From positions 1,120,001 to 1,184,000 of the forward strand of contig JAWDGP010002673.1 in NCBI GenBank assembly GCA_033675545.1: a stretch of DNA of 64,000 bases. The letters run 5' to 3'. Every line of letters starts with the position of its first letter. Within the stretch, counting starts at the first letter, position 1. This stretch comes from Elysia crispata (taxonomy: Eukaryota > Mollusca > Gastropoda > Plakobranchidae). Below, piece after piece: positions 41,419 through 55,600 of the stretch. Under the pieces are notes generated by a model. The model was not told the DNA's origin, did not search any database, and saw nothing but the letters and a program-made list of their open reading frames with translations. The translations under genes were made by a program, and so were the position numbers.

Positions 41419-42428
41419 CATGACAGATATGTTAAGATAAAAAAAGCATCAAAGAGCCTTGAAACAACATGGTATTTTAACATCTATTTTTTTTCCTTTC
41501 TGAAATAGTTAAAAACAAGTACGTTTTTTTAAAAAAGAAGAAGAAAAAAGATTTCCACAATTGTTCGATTTTATACGCCAAAGCAGTTGCGCTAAGAACA
41601 TTGTTTTGCTTTAAATGTCAAAACAGAATGGAAATTTTAATGTCTTGTTTAGTAAATTTGCTTTTTTATCTCTATTTCGGCGCTGCATTAGATATCAATA
41701 AAAATATAAAATCCATTGTGTAAATGGCAAATACACAACAGAAATCTAACAACATTGGTAGATGGAATGAGGCATGAAAGCAGCTTGGTCATTCTCACAA
41801 AAAAGTAGGGCTACCAATTGTGTAGAAACAAATTATTTTTTTTTTTTTAACAATTTTTTAGGCTGGCACGTGCAACTTTAGGTAAAAAAACTGGCAGCAA
41901 AAATTTGAAATCATTGAGTCTTGAGTAGAGCTTGCGTTTATCTAGGACCGAGGGACAACTGCAATGGGTCAAGCATTTGCAGGTATGTGCAAAAGCCATG
42001 ATCATTCTGCTTGTCTAAAGCACATAATTATGAACGCCTCAAAGACACACAATTGCGTAATAAGTATATTAATAATATTTTTAACCGGTATCCTGAAAAT
42101 TCATTCGTGAAGTGTTCGTTTTCGTTTCTATTTGTTTTTGTTTTTTTCGATAACTTCATGACAAAAGAATGAATATTTCCTCAATATGTTTCTCAAATAG
42201 TTTTTATTAGCCTTTAAGTCCATTGAATCAATAGTGGAATAACAGTCACTATTTTAGCAACCAGGTGACATTAATAGCTTGGTTCTATTACACATGTTAG
42301 ACTCCGCAAGAAATTTTCACAGGGCTTATGTAAGGGGCTATATTTCTTTCTTTGATAAGACTTATTGTCAAGCTATATTAGACTTAGCTGAGAAAAAAAT
42401 AAGGGTAGAGAGAGACACAGCTACACCA

Positions 42429-42517
<89 letters not shown>
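42429..42517 (+). repeat. (GA)n microsatellite
   Basis: About 44 GA units in intergenic sequence. Confidence 0.95.
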
Positions 42518-42520
<3 letters not shown>

Positions 42521-42915
42521 TGGGGACACAAAGAGATATAGAATGAAGAGGAGGAGAAGATGAGGGGCGACAAAAAATACATTTCGGCCAATTTCCCTCA
42601 TTTCCTATGTGTATAATATAACCATTAATCACAAAAAATATGAAAATTGATCTTCATGTACTTCTTTTCAATGGATGAGCTTTAAACAATTGTTATTAAT
42701 AACGCGAAAGCAAAAATAATTTGTTTTTCTATCTGCGCAACATGTGCGAGGCTATTCTGCTGTTTCTCTTCCAAATGTATAATAAAAACTTTTACAGTGA
42801 TTCCTCTGACAAGGACAGTGAAATAAAGTGCAAGCTGCTCTCAGGAAACGATATCCATTATGTTTTAAAATATTTACATGCAGTTACAGCTGCACTGCTT
42901 GGATTCAATTCTGAC

Positions 42916-42916
<1 letters not shown>

Positions 42917-42956
<40 letters not shown>

Positions 42957-42975
42957 CACGTGTATATACATATAT
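42917..42975. repeat. (TA)n microsatellite
   Basis: TA-rich repeat with CA interruptions and a central CACGTG. Confidence 0.9.
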
Positions 42976-45900
42976 ATGTGGGTGTTTGTGTGTAGGAACA
43001 ACATTTTACCGTCTAAAATATAATTTTCAGTGAACTGTTTATTACATTAGTAATTTGAATTTATTCACGTCTCAGCCTTTTCGTTTGTTCATGCAGTATT
43101 TTTTTTTTTCAAATTTGTATGTAACGTTTGAGTATCTATTCTTATTCTTTGATTGAATAAAACTTACTTATCTAGTAATCCTTAGTTGTTCTCTTGCTTC
43201 TTTTTTTTTATATTTGTTTACCTTGTGGCGTGAAATCAAAGTCTATATTTTTAACTTCACAGAGACAGTAAGAGAGAAAGAGACAGACTGGCAGACTAGA
43301 GACAAAGAGAGAGGTAGAGGCAGAGGCAGACAGAAACAATCAGAGACTCAGACAAACAGAAGTGTTTTGTCTTTCAAAGTTGTCATGAATGGATAGTTTC
43401 GACAATTATTTTAGTATTATACATATTTCAAACGAATTTACAATCTAACCTATTTTTTTTTCCTTTTTGTGAAAATGGTTTCTATCTCCAAGGGTCGTTT
43501 ATTCGTGTTCGTGAATATATTCTACATTCAAAATCTGGCTTTTTGGGTTTGAAATCGTACTTTGTCATATCAAGATTCACAAAACAATGTTTCTTTCAAC
43601 TGAAAAAGTAGGCCTGATTGTGGTATCCAAAATAAATAACACTGTTGACGAAAATTACATGAAGAATGAACTACCTTTTGAGCTCATTATTTCATGACGT
43701 TTGTTTTTCGCGTCTCTTCCGAAACGTTTTAATCAATCTTTATGTAAAAGAATTCAAATTCTTTTGCTTACCATGCCATTTTTGGTTACAAAATTAACAA
43801 AAGTCTGATTTTTTATTGCTATAGGACAGTAATTATTGGTATTTGAAATTTTTTTCAGGTTTTATTTTCATTCATTTAAACACTATTTGAACATTTGAAA
43901 GCTTTGTATGTCTGACTAATAGAGTATTTTAAGATATAAATCGATGTGCTCACATTCATGTACAAATATATACAGCTTTCTGTCAGCAAGTTAACCATCG
44001 GGTAGCAATAAAACGGTTACATGTAAACCCTCTGCAGACAAGGCTAATGTTAACGAAACATTATTTATGCGCCTGATCAGCAGAGTTTATGCTTTACGTC
44101 CCTAAGTTCTTGAAGGGTAAAATACACTGTGAGACTCGCAAGGTTCAAGATCTACAAGCAAAGCTTCATGAAACAGGATGGGAAAAAGCAACATTACGAG
44201 GTCAAGTCAGTATCTGTCATATTGAACAGCCTGCCAAGTTTCTCTATCTTACCACAACCATGAGCAGAGTAGTCTACCCTTAGGTCAAGGGATATTCTGT
44301 AGCTCACCCTGCCAGCAGAATATAGGCTTACCTGGATCAACAAGACATGGGAATCTTATTAGTGAGGAAGAGGGCTATGCCATCAAACAAATCTCAACCT
44401 GGGGGAAAGGAAATAAATGCCAAGGTTAATATCCTCAACATACCCTACGATTTTCATCTGTGATAGCACAGTGTATTTTTGTATTTTTCTTGTAACAAGA
44501 AGGCCTTATTTAGCATCTATGATCAAGACTCTGTCCCTTCATGTCCCTTCCCATTCGCCTCCCTTCCCACACATTTTTTTGGTTAGACGAATAGGGGCGA
44601 GAGGCGAATGCACTGTGCCTGCAGCATAAGGCTAATGTCCTGTTTTTTGTTCCCGCGGTTTCATAACCGTTTTCGATTCGCTTATCAGCACCATGATACT
44701 AGGCACTATCTGCCCCCAGAATCGAAATATTAGGCTATATCCGCTTAGCAGCTCATCTCTATTTATTTATTTTTTTTTTTGACGTTAAGTCACAGATAGA
44801 TAGAACGATAAAATTAAGACTAGCAAGATGAGGCGCATGTAAAATCATAATGCTGAGTCTATGATGAATCGCAATAGTGAAATCGAACTTACTGCAAGCA
44901 AGATAGCTGCTATATAAATCATATGCATAAATTGTTGGTCAACGCTACCTATTTTTCTCTTTAATCTTTCTAATATTTCGCTGCAATATGTGATAGAAAA
45001 GCGTCTCCTCGATTACCACATTTGGATTTGGAATCTATATAACAATTCCAAAAGAACATTTGTTTTATCGCTTTGGTTAAATAATATTCGTGAGGAAGGA
45101 AAACCGTTGCAAGATAATTTAGAGACATTCTTTTATCTTTCTTTATTCAAACAAACTGCTTTTATGGGATAAAAATATTATAATGTGACTGCTCAAAACA
45201 GTACTTGAAGAAGAAATCTTTACCTGGATTTTATGCGTTAACTGATTAGGATGAGTGTCTGTTCTCTAGAGAACCAATTCCGAAATAGAACTTGATTGAT
45301 TCCCACTCTGTTGAAAATAAAATTACTGTTTATGGTCTTCAGCTAGATATATATATATTAATCATATTTTTATATTCTGTTGACTTAAGATAAACACGTA
45401 TTGGCCTTTCTTACCCCTAGAGCTATACATAAACAAGGAGTTTTAAGCTTCTCCACCATGAGGATCCATGCCAATTGAGGGTAACTAATAGGGTAACCAA
45501 TATGGCACAGATTGTAGGGCAGCAGCATTTCAATGAGTATTGGCTGTTAATACAGGCAGCGCAGCAATCATGACAAGCTGTATGGTCTATCAATACATGT
45601 ACATTTGTGTCGACCTCATCTCATGGATACTTTACCGTAGTGGTGGTAAGGGTTGCCACGACAAAGCACTCTGGTGACTGCATTTTCCTTTCGGTTATAG
45701 CGGCACAGAAATGGGGACGTCAGCTTAGGGCACAGCTTCTCCGTTTGAAATCTCTCTTGGAGCCAGTAATTAGTCTTATTTCGATTAACAGAGGTGTCAT
45801 TTTATAAGATTGAACTAATCGATGTTGCTCTTTAAAAAAAAACACACACACACACACCTCCTTTTGAAAAAGGACCAGATACCGAGATCTTTTGTTGTTT

Positions 45901-46259
45901 TTGCTTGAGTAATGCTACAAGTAAAACCAAATTATTCTTTCAAAAAGAGTACCATTTACATGACGTTGAATTCATAAACAAATAAAAATACAGAATGCTT
46001 GTGTGTGTGTTGTTTTTTGGGTATTTTTTTTTTTATACATGATACATTAGAGAGCTTGCTCGCTTTTCTTTCTTTTTTTTTTTCTCTACACCTATTTACC
46101 CTCATTTACATTGAATATTAATAATAAGAAATACTTAAAAAATTATACTCCTGTAGTGGACTCCCATGATAAAGCATTCTCACTGAGCTTTACAATTAAA
46201 TGGGCCAGACAAACTAAAATTAATAAAAATAATTATAACGCAATGAAAGAAATCCAACA

Positions 46260-47215
46260 TATAATCCCACAATAGGTATTGTAATATTTGGAGATTCTAA
46301 AGATGTTTTCCTGATTTCCTTTGGAAGATCCTTCCATATTTTGAGACCTGAAACGGAAAAGGAACTGGTAAATTTAGGGTGCTTTGATTAGATCAGGATT
46401 AAAGATCACGTTTCTTTGATTTTGTGATTAGCTTAGTTGCTATGTTCTGAATCACTTGTAGTCGGTTAATAACGTCTAAAAGGAGAGATACCATAATTAC
46501 AATAATCAGGCTTGGACAAAACTGGAAGTGTTAGAAGGGTCTTAGCTACAGTCTCATTTAAAACACTTCTTACATTCCCGATTTTTTTTTTTTTATCAAG
46601 AAATAAAAATTCTTACCAAGTTCAATAACACATGAAAACAGTCCTATCACGATCGATGAGAACACCGAGATTTTTTAAAAACTTATTACTGCTATTTTTA
46701 AATGGTCATTGATATGGATAGTTTTTTTAGGTAAAGTTTCAACGATATAAGAATAATTTCTGTTTTGTCATCGTTAAGTTTATATCTGGTACTGGTCATC
46801 CAGAGCCTTACATTACGCAACCAGTCCTGGCGACTTAAGTAAATCAATCTTCAGTTTTACACGTTTAAAAAACCTAATATCATGAGTCAGGAGGTGAAAT
46901 CTTTGCGAGTGCTATTCTATTAAATTGACTAGAGGCTGCGTGCACAATGTAAAAAGTACAGGTTCAATGACAGAGCCCTGTGGACTGCCAAATAGAAGCA
47001 GTGTGTATCAAGAATTGAAAATACTAATTCTAACTGATTGGTATATACTAAATAGAGAGACTCAAATCATTTAAGCACTGTTCCCGATAGACCATAGTTC
47101 TCTTTTAGTCTTATTTAGGGACTCGCATGGTCGATTGTGTCAGAAGGGTAGGCAAGTCAAGAAGTATTTTTTTTTTTATATTTGCCTAAAACAAAAGAAA
47201 CTTAGTTCAAAATGA
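46260..47215 (-). mobile_element. Decayed L2/CR1-like non-LTR retrotransposon (LINE), reverse-transcriptase part
   Basis: Minus-strand translation in shifting frames gives the ordered landmarks of a LINE reverse transcriptase: SDTIDH with LKENYGLSGTVLK (about 47050-47145), GSPQGSVIEPVLFTL (about 46950-46990), a degenerate FADD region, then DWLRNVRLWMTSTRYKLNDD (about 46770-46835). After these come NLGVLIDRD, VLNETVAKTLL, KPDYCNYG and INRLQVIQNIATKLI (about 46440-46510), and finally FSVSGLKIWKDLPKEIRK (about 46310-46360). This order and spacing match the L2/CR1 group. The copy has several frame changes and in-frame stops, a 5' truncation near 47.2 kb, and no endonuclease domain. It cannot be active. 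AT-rich sequence to about 46100 may be its 3' UTR. Divergence suggests an old insertion. Confidence 0.85.
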
Positions 47216-47538
47216 ACGTGGTCAAAATTAGTCCCCTGTCAATACATCATGCTTTCAGTGTTGCTCCATCCGCATTGCGAAAAAAAGATAAGTTTGGCCT
47301 GACCTAGGAAAATGACATAGACCTAAGCGAATATTACAATCTATCCTGTTCCCTCTTTCAACGCGTGTTCTAAATGTAAAAAATAAAATAAAAATTGTCC
47401 TTCCTATTCTGAAGATCTACAAAGTTTTAATGACTTTAGTTTTCAGTCATTGGTATGGACTAGAGCTACGAACCTGTATGGTTTGTCACACATTTTTGAA
47501 CAGTTATGAATGTATCTGAATACTCGGACATAGTTTAA

Positions 47539-47554
47539 TGCACACACACACACA

Positions 47555-47639
<85 letters not shown>

Positions 47640-47650
47640 CCCTCCCCCCC
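47539..47650 (+). repeat. (CA)n-(CT)n microsatellite
   Basis: About nine CA units, about 38 CT units, then a C-rich end (47640-47652). Confidence 0.95.
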
Positions 47651-50600
47651 CACCTCGTGAACTATTTACACTGTGACATAATAAAACAATAAATTACACA
47701 TCTAACAATTGGATAGTACAGAATGAAAAATGGCAACCATAGTTTTCTTTCTTGATGCTTTTAATTTGATTACTTTAACATATACATAAATTGTGTGTGT
47801 TACTTTCATCTTTTCTACATTATTCTTATTCTTAATATCTGGAATGGTTCCGCAACAAAGCAAATCAATTAAAAAGCACATAAGTGATATGAGCAAGCAT
47901 TTACAAATTCATGTCACAAAGGATATAAGAAAGACTTAATTCTATGAATTTCAAATAAGGCTTATGAAAAAAGAAAAATAACCAAAAGTTTAAAGAAAGA
48001 TAGGAGGAAAATAGTAAAACAACCCCTTTGGATATTTTTTAATTTGCATAATTGCTGAGTTTGTTCTTTGCCATTTTGTTTTTTGTTTTTCGGTTGTTGT
48101 TTTTTTCATTGTGATTTTTTTTTTTACATCAACAAACAAATAGAGTCCACCTCACCAATATAAATACTGGATTAAATCTTAATATAAAAAAGACTTTGAT
48201 TTAAATGTAATACAGAGATCTTTATTTAGATAATTAGTATGAGCAACACGGTAAACTCTAAAACCTTGATATATGATCAACTCATGTGCTACAACAACTT
48301 CTACTTAGTCAAGCCAGTCAAAAGGCTACTTAGAAGATATATAGCACCAGTATCAGAGAATTCACTTCAAGCAATATTTTGTTTACTTTGTTGGACTAAA
48401 TTTATCTGATCATAATAACACAGTGAGAACTTCTCTCTAATGTCAAGTTAATTTCCCTCACATTGGACACTTATTATTTTCTAACATGTTTTCAATGCTA
48501 TCAAAAATTGAAAATCATCCAGTTACAAACACTTCTCAGTATGAGCTTGATTAAGTTTCATTAACTTGAAAATTAACAGAAAATGGTTGTTTTTTTTTCT
48601 TCTGAGACAAACAGAGGGAGTCCTTTCTATGTATTTTATAAGAGCTGTTCAAAAGCACTAGTCTCCTCAGCATATAATCTATACTAATGGGGTAAAATAT
48701 GAAATCGATTTACTTACATTGAAACAATCGACAGACATATGTAGATTTTAGAATAGATGTTGCTTTGAATTGCATCATTCAACTGTTAAGATGACAAGAA
48801 TACTTGCATGGCTTGGCAACAATGAATAAAGATTCACAACCCTCTAATTAACATATCAAAATTTTCATTGCAAGTCATAAGAAGCTGAATCACTAACACA
48901 CTAATTTTACAGAGAAGTTAAAATTTTAAAATAAAAACAAGTGCATATGCACAACAGGTAATGTTATAAATGGTGTGCTGAACTACACATGGTGAAAACA
49001 AAAGCCTACTTTAAGTAGACATCTTAAATAGCTGGTTTTGTTAGTTTTAATGTATTGACAAAACAGACAGATCAGGCTATGGAAAATCCTGTTCTGTGGA
49101 GAAAACTTTTCAAGCCTCTAGAGGGGAGAAGAGTCTGGTGATTAAAGAGCAAGATGGTACACATTTAAATGTATTTGTATAAGGATATCACAATTTCATT
49201 GCCAAGCTTTATAGAAGGAAAAGGGATTTTAAACAAAGCATTCATCTTTTTGATGAAGGACTGTAAAAAATAGAACAGCATCCATATAAACTAGACAATG
49301 TACTCCCCTCTTGAAGTATAGAATTTTTTTTTTGTTACTTTCCCTCCTAACCCTGTACAAAATAAATTAAAGTTACCATCAAAGATTCTACTATTCTATA
49401 ATATTTATTTCAGCTTTGAATGTTTTCTAGTCAAACTGTACATCAGCAAGATTCTCTTTTCCGTTACAAAATATTTTTTTAATATACTGCCATATTCTGG
49501 TCTTTTCTTCCCCAAATTATCAGAGATGAGGGGAGATAGATATCAGTCGAAGTTCATTCTGTGCGAGAGGATTACTGCATACTAGTATTATTTATTGTAT
49601 GATAGAATCATGATAAATGGTAAACTGAAAATAATGATAATGATTTTTTTACAAGAAACCAGAAATATTAATGAAAGAACCCAAATCAAAAAACTTTATG
49701 ATATTTTGCATGAGAAATTTATTTTCTTTCATGGCTGAACCAAGCCTAGAAGTAGAACATTGCACATGGAAACATGTGCACTTGACATCACTCTGACAAC
49801 TACTACCTTCACATGAGAGAGTCACATATGTTTGTGCAACTACAGATGATGGGCTTTAAATGCATAAACAATCAAACTCTCCATTATAACTTATGTGCAA
49901 AATGCTTCCCTGCCTTTCTTTTTCCTAATTCCCACTCTACTTTTACTTATTTTCATAATGAAACACAACAAAAAAAACAAACAAAAGATAATGAAGGATA
50001 AATCACTGTGTGCACACAATATCTTGAACCTGTATTAATCAGAGACCTTACAGATAATTAGCATATAATGAATAACAATTTATCTAAGTCAGAGTGGGGG
50101 AGGAGAAATTAATTACATACAGCAGCCAGTAGTGCAATACCTGGAATTGTCACCAGCAAAAACACTCGTGTGTAATCTGTTTCCCTTTATTAATGCAATC
50201 TACTGTGAAAAAAAAATCGTAGTGCCTTCTATATATTGGCCTATGGCAAACTCTTTTACCTTGACACAAAAAAGAACCAGTTTAACAGTCAAAAGGGATC
50301 ACAGTGTGATGAAGACACAGATACCTTAAACATTCTTATACTGGTATGATATCTATATATAATTAACTAGAGCATTATTAGTGCACTGGCAGCAAAATCA
50401 ATTAAATACAAAGATCATTTAACAGTGGGACATTAAAAGAAAGTCAATAAAACAAATATTAAAACTATACCATTAATAGCACATCATGGGAGGCACAGCC
50501 ATCCTGTCGAGATTGCTGCTTGCATAAAGAAGTGAGCAGTGAGGAAGCAATTTCTCACAGTGTAAAGTTAACTGAGTGTGTGGCTCCTTCAAAGGAGTCA

Positions 50601-52681
50601 CTTGGCAAAAGCCCTTACCGTAGTCACTTATACATGCAAACTCACTTTTGAATTGTCTACAATTGCTTTGCAATCCTTTGATACTCAGCAATGATACAAT
50701 TTGATTCATCAGAAGACAAACTTCACAATGTGAGCTTTGATAGCTTTTCTTGGATATAGTTTAATAAAAAAATCAATCATGTACCAGCTTCACATTTGAG
50801 ACATACTGTACCACAAAGGTATCCCTTTATTTTTATCCCGCTGCTTCAATAGACAATACATATCAGACCATTCTCGGAAAAGAACATAAAGAGATGCAAT
50901 TTCTAAAATTTGAACTCTAAGATCGTGGATAAAATTAGTTGTTGAATATTATATATGTTTATTTCAAGTGTTATAGACCTGAAGAGGATTTCCTTGTTTA
51001 CAAAAAAAATGGTAATCAAAAAAATAATAAAGACATGAATTCCTTAGAAAGTTTTTTTTTTTACCTTTCATTACCATATAAATCATTTTTGAAAAAGTGA
51101 TTCAGGTGCAATTTCAAACATTGAGGTTTAAATTTCTCTGCTCTATAAATTTTCAAAGCATGCAAAATAGAGTATCAAGTACCGTATCTGCAAGTTTCCT
51201 GTGAGATATAATGGTGAGAAAACAAGGTGGGTACAATAAATCAGCTTTATATTGGCTGTCCACATTCATGGGAAATAATTAATATCTGCATGTGAACACA
51301 CAACGATATACTTAAATATTTAGTTAGTTTTCTTTTTTCTTTTTTGTTTTTGATATTTTCTCCTACATTTCATAGTAAAATTTTCAAATGATAAAGATAC
51401 TGGGACTTAGTTTCCATTTTGGATACAAAAGGCCTCTCCACAATACTCTTCTCACTGGGCCAAAAATAAGGCAATAATCAACCTGAGCTTGACAACACAA
51501 TACAAAAAATCATATTGATCTCTAGAGATTTTTGCTTTTAATTTTACAAACATCTGTTCCTTTGCTATGTCTTTTGCCTCTAGTTCCAGGTTGGCATTTG
51601 CTTTATTATCTTTTACTATTTGCTTATCTCTGCCTTTATTACCTTTTACCATTTGGTTATGCCTACCCTCTTTTTTATTCTTAAATTTCATTATCACTTA
51701 ATTGAATTGACAAGTTTCAAGTTGGATAGAGAAAGTGAACAAATTATTGTATCAGCTAGTTAATAAGTGAGATAAAGTGAAACTTTTGCATATAGATTTA
51801 TAACCTCTAAATGAGGATTTTTTTTTAATTTCTTGGGCTTTCCCTTTTTTGTCTGTGATATGTGTTTTCTCTCAATCTTCAGAGAGAGTTGTTTGAACCA
51901 AGTATTTCTAATGTAGTCTGCAAAAGCGCACAGAGAGGTATGGTTAAGAAACTCAACAACAAAATATCTCACTTTGCGCAGTCTGAGTGCAATGAGCTGA
52001 CATTTTTTACTGATTAAAATAGTCTGTGCAATCAATCAATAACTAGTATAATACAGATTCAATTTAAAATCTATTGCATGCACAAAAAGAAACGAAAAAA
52101 AAAATTAATAATTATGAAATGTTTTGATTCAGGGAACTCTGTTTAAAATGTCCTCAGTTACACACATTCTCATGCTATTGCTTCATACCACATTACTGTC
52201 TATTGAATACAATAAACTATTAATATTTAATTTTAATTTATGAAAGTAGCTTTAAGCCCAATAAAATAGCCCAGATTTGAAAATTTTCCCACAATCTTAA
52301 TCATCTATAAACCACTAACGCAATTTATTTTCAAATATATACAAAAGAATGCAATACCCTTGCCAGTTATGGAGAAATGGTCAATGATTGCACATTTAAT
52401 CACAATTTTTTGCCCCCCAAAAACATATCAAGCATTGATAAATATGTTATAGTTTGGCCAACTGGTATACAAGGCACCTGATGGAGATTGGTTGTGAATG
52501 ACCAAACATCAAGTTTTTCAAAAACTAAATATAAAACTTTGAAAGAAAAAAAAGAAAATCTATTGGAACTAAAAAGAGCTTCCAACTCAAGCTAGAAAGC
52601 CAAAACACGCTTCACTTGATCACAGAATTTTCATGACAAACCTCATGTGTTGAGATTGCCATTGGTTTCCCCATGTTAAGA
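47651..52681. other. Non-coding region downstream of the ARFGEF gene, possibly its 3' UTR
   Basis: Five kilobases of AT-rich sequence have no supported exon on either strand and almost no microsatellites, unlike the flanking intergenic DNA. Several TTTATT motifs, which are AATAAA on the minus strand, occur at about 48213, 49387, 50179, 50826, 50959 and 51634. A long 3' UTR of the minus-strand ARFGEF gene could therefore cover part of it. This is inference; the transcript end cannot be fixed from sequence alone. Confidence 0.35.
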
Positions 52682-55600
52682 CTATGTCTGAGGAGAAGGT
52701 GATGCCTTGGGCTGTATGATGCTGAAGACAGGGCCCAGACGCAAGAAGAATTTGCGTAAGGTGGACACAATTTCAGGTTTCAAGGGGAACACAATTGCTT
52801 CACACAGCAGATGGTAATACGCACTTGCATGTACTTTGAACTGTAAATTGAGTAAACAAGAAATTTTCATTAGTCTTTTACATACAGTATAAACTTGACT
52901 ACAATTTACACTGTAAAATGAAACAGGCAGATCATCTGAAACTTTTTGAAAATATAAGACTACATGAAAAAACTATATCTACAGAAAGATCCTATAATTG
53001 AAAATACCGCGCTATATTTCCTCTTAAAAGATCATTAAACAGGGAGATTGATTTTTTTCCCTAACAGCATGACAACACACACACTCAATGAAATTACCCC
53101 GCTTTTGTATTTATATGTTGACTAGTGGTTTCCTCAACTTTATAGGAAAAATTAAAAGGAAAAGTAGTTGGTTTAAGTTGCAGTTGACTTAATGGAACCA
53201 TCACTGTCTTTCATCTTAACAACTTTTACAAAACTGGATACAGTTAAAATTCACTGATCCAATAAATCATTCATACACTTAATGCATATCAAGTTTTTTT
53301 TTGTTTAAATATATGGTCCGTTGAGTTTATTTGCATTTGACTTTTCAATAATCTTACCTTTTAAAGGTTATATTCAGCCTCTAATTTCACCATTTTCCCT
53401 AGTATTACAGTAAAAACATTATTCAACATTAATGGATAAAAATACTATTTGAAAAATCTGTACTTCCATAATTATTGTGAGGGAAAGGTAAATCAAGACT
53501 AGTTTTTTTTTTTTAGGGCAAGGGGACTGTTAAAATGCATTCCATGATTCCTGCAGAGTTCAAAAGGTTCAAAAAGTTTGTTACTTATTTTTCTGCACTG
53601 CTTGTTAATTGAGCTTTAATTAAACATAATTAGATTCCTTTCTGGACCTATGCTGAAAGTTTTGAATTTTGGAATTATTTTCAGTTTTTGAGGCGTTTTT
53701 TTTTAAAGTTCTGATAGACACTTACATTTTTTCTATTGACATTTATTAAATTGAATTCAGTTTTATATATAAAATATGATACTTGTAAGCTTTACAGTAT
53801 GTCATGCATAAAAAGTCTTAATGGCAGACAAATAATTCTCAAAATTCTCAACTATTTTGAAACTTGTAAAAAAAAGTTTGTTATATATTAAACTCTACCT
53901 TGTATCAAAACATTTTTATTTTCCTTCCAAAAATATTTTTAAAAAGTATAGTTTTATTTCACAGTCTATACATATTTGCATTCACTAATTTAAAAGGCTC
54001 ATATCAACTCAATCTTAAAAAATGTACTGTTAAATCAATATTCACTTGCCTCAGTTAAATTTTGTGAATTCCAATTCAAATAACACTTTGTTTAAATATG
54101 CATTAGTAAGTGAAATACAGTAGAACATGATTAGGTCCAACACCAATCCCTCAAAATCACGAATTCCCCAAAGTCATCCATTTTCCCATTCTGATTATCT
54201 CTTTATTCCCTCCTTTTCTTCTACGTTTTCATGGAACTAGTTCGAAGTTATAACTCATATTCTTTGGACAATCAATCCTTGAAAAAGAAAACATTCACCT
54301 CTAAAGAATTTTGACAGACCCTAACTTTTAAAAAAAAAATTATTTCTTCAGATCCTTAATTTCCATCAAGTGCTCTACACAGCTGATGTTATTCTTCAAA
54401 CAAACACGCTCTACCTCTCCCTGTGATCTCCTGTTGCCAGCGACAGAGCTCAGACAACCCTTCTCCCGTCCCACCTTACTGTCCCCAAGCCAGTTGTCTA
54501 AGACTTCAAAGGGGATGATTGTAAACATGATTTGCTTGTTCCACAAGTACAAGATATGGGTAATGATGACAGGTAAATCTGTCTGGACCCACCCCTTTCT
54601 AAATCAATCATATATGTACATGGGTGTGAAAAAAAGCTGGTGGGTAAGATATCTTAATTGATGGTTAGGACATCAGATAAGACAGAGGATAATGTTGGAC
54701 AATAGTGAACTTTGGGGTCCATCCCTTGTCGTGTCCTCTGGTGGAATAGGTCTGGCTTTGTGGACAGACAGGCCCTGTCTGGGTTAAAGATTATTCAGGA
54801 ACAAGAAAGGTTCATTGTATTTTAACGTCGACTTTGGATTGAATTTACTCCTAGCTAGAAAGAAATTTTTTACTGCGATCTGAAAGTCTGAATCTAGATC
54901 TAGCATCAAGAGTTCCATATCCAATAAACACTACGGTTTGGAGACAAATTTTCACATAAAATTAGTTGGGAATGACTGATCGCAATCTGCTGATTGAAAT
55001 ACTAAAAGTCGGGAAAATACAGCAAATCAGGAATCCCCATAACGCTCCAAGTTGTACGGAAGTAGCCAAGAGAACACGAAGCCTCTAAATGTTGTTAATC
55101 TACTTCAAAGTATTCATGAAAGCTGCCACAAACATCAAATCCAGGGCCTGAGTGATAAAAATAGAATGTACCCACGCAGCTTCCTCCAAAGTAAAAAAAT
55201 TGTCCAATGAATTCAAGGAATCCATGCTCTACTGTAGTCAGAATTGATTGATTGATTGGACAAGACAGTTTTCTATTTTCGGGCATCAAAGTAATGGTAG
55301 AAGCAATACTACAAAATAATGCTATAACCAATACTGACGCAGATTGCACACTTTAAAAAAAAAGGATATTTCATATTCTTCCAGTTTGAACTTCAGATCT
55401 ATATATGAAAATTTAAATTAATATATATATCAAAAAATGATTTCAATGCTTGAAAACTCCTGGGGAAATTAGACATATAGAAAACTAAAAAAAAAAAATT
55501 TTCATTGTCGAACGCATTTTTCAAAACAAATACTCCTTCAAGTTAATGTTTCAAAAAAACGATAACTTCAAATTCCTCTGTGTCCTTGTAAACTGTTATG

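Noticed and set aside
41940-41985. Start-like segment MGQAFA followed by a good donor GTATGT
   Set aside because: Six codons and one donor motif are too little; no downstream plus-strand exon in a fitting phase was seen.
55095-55349. 84-codon minus-strand frame that looks like a small secreted protein with a hydrophobic leader ([14 protein letters not shown])
   Set aside because: The frame begins with GTG after an in-frame TAA, and its first ATG lies after the hydrophobic segment, so the apparent signal peptide would not be made. No splice site supplying an upstream start was convincing.
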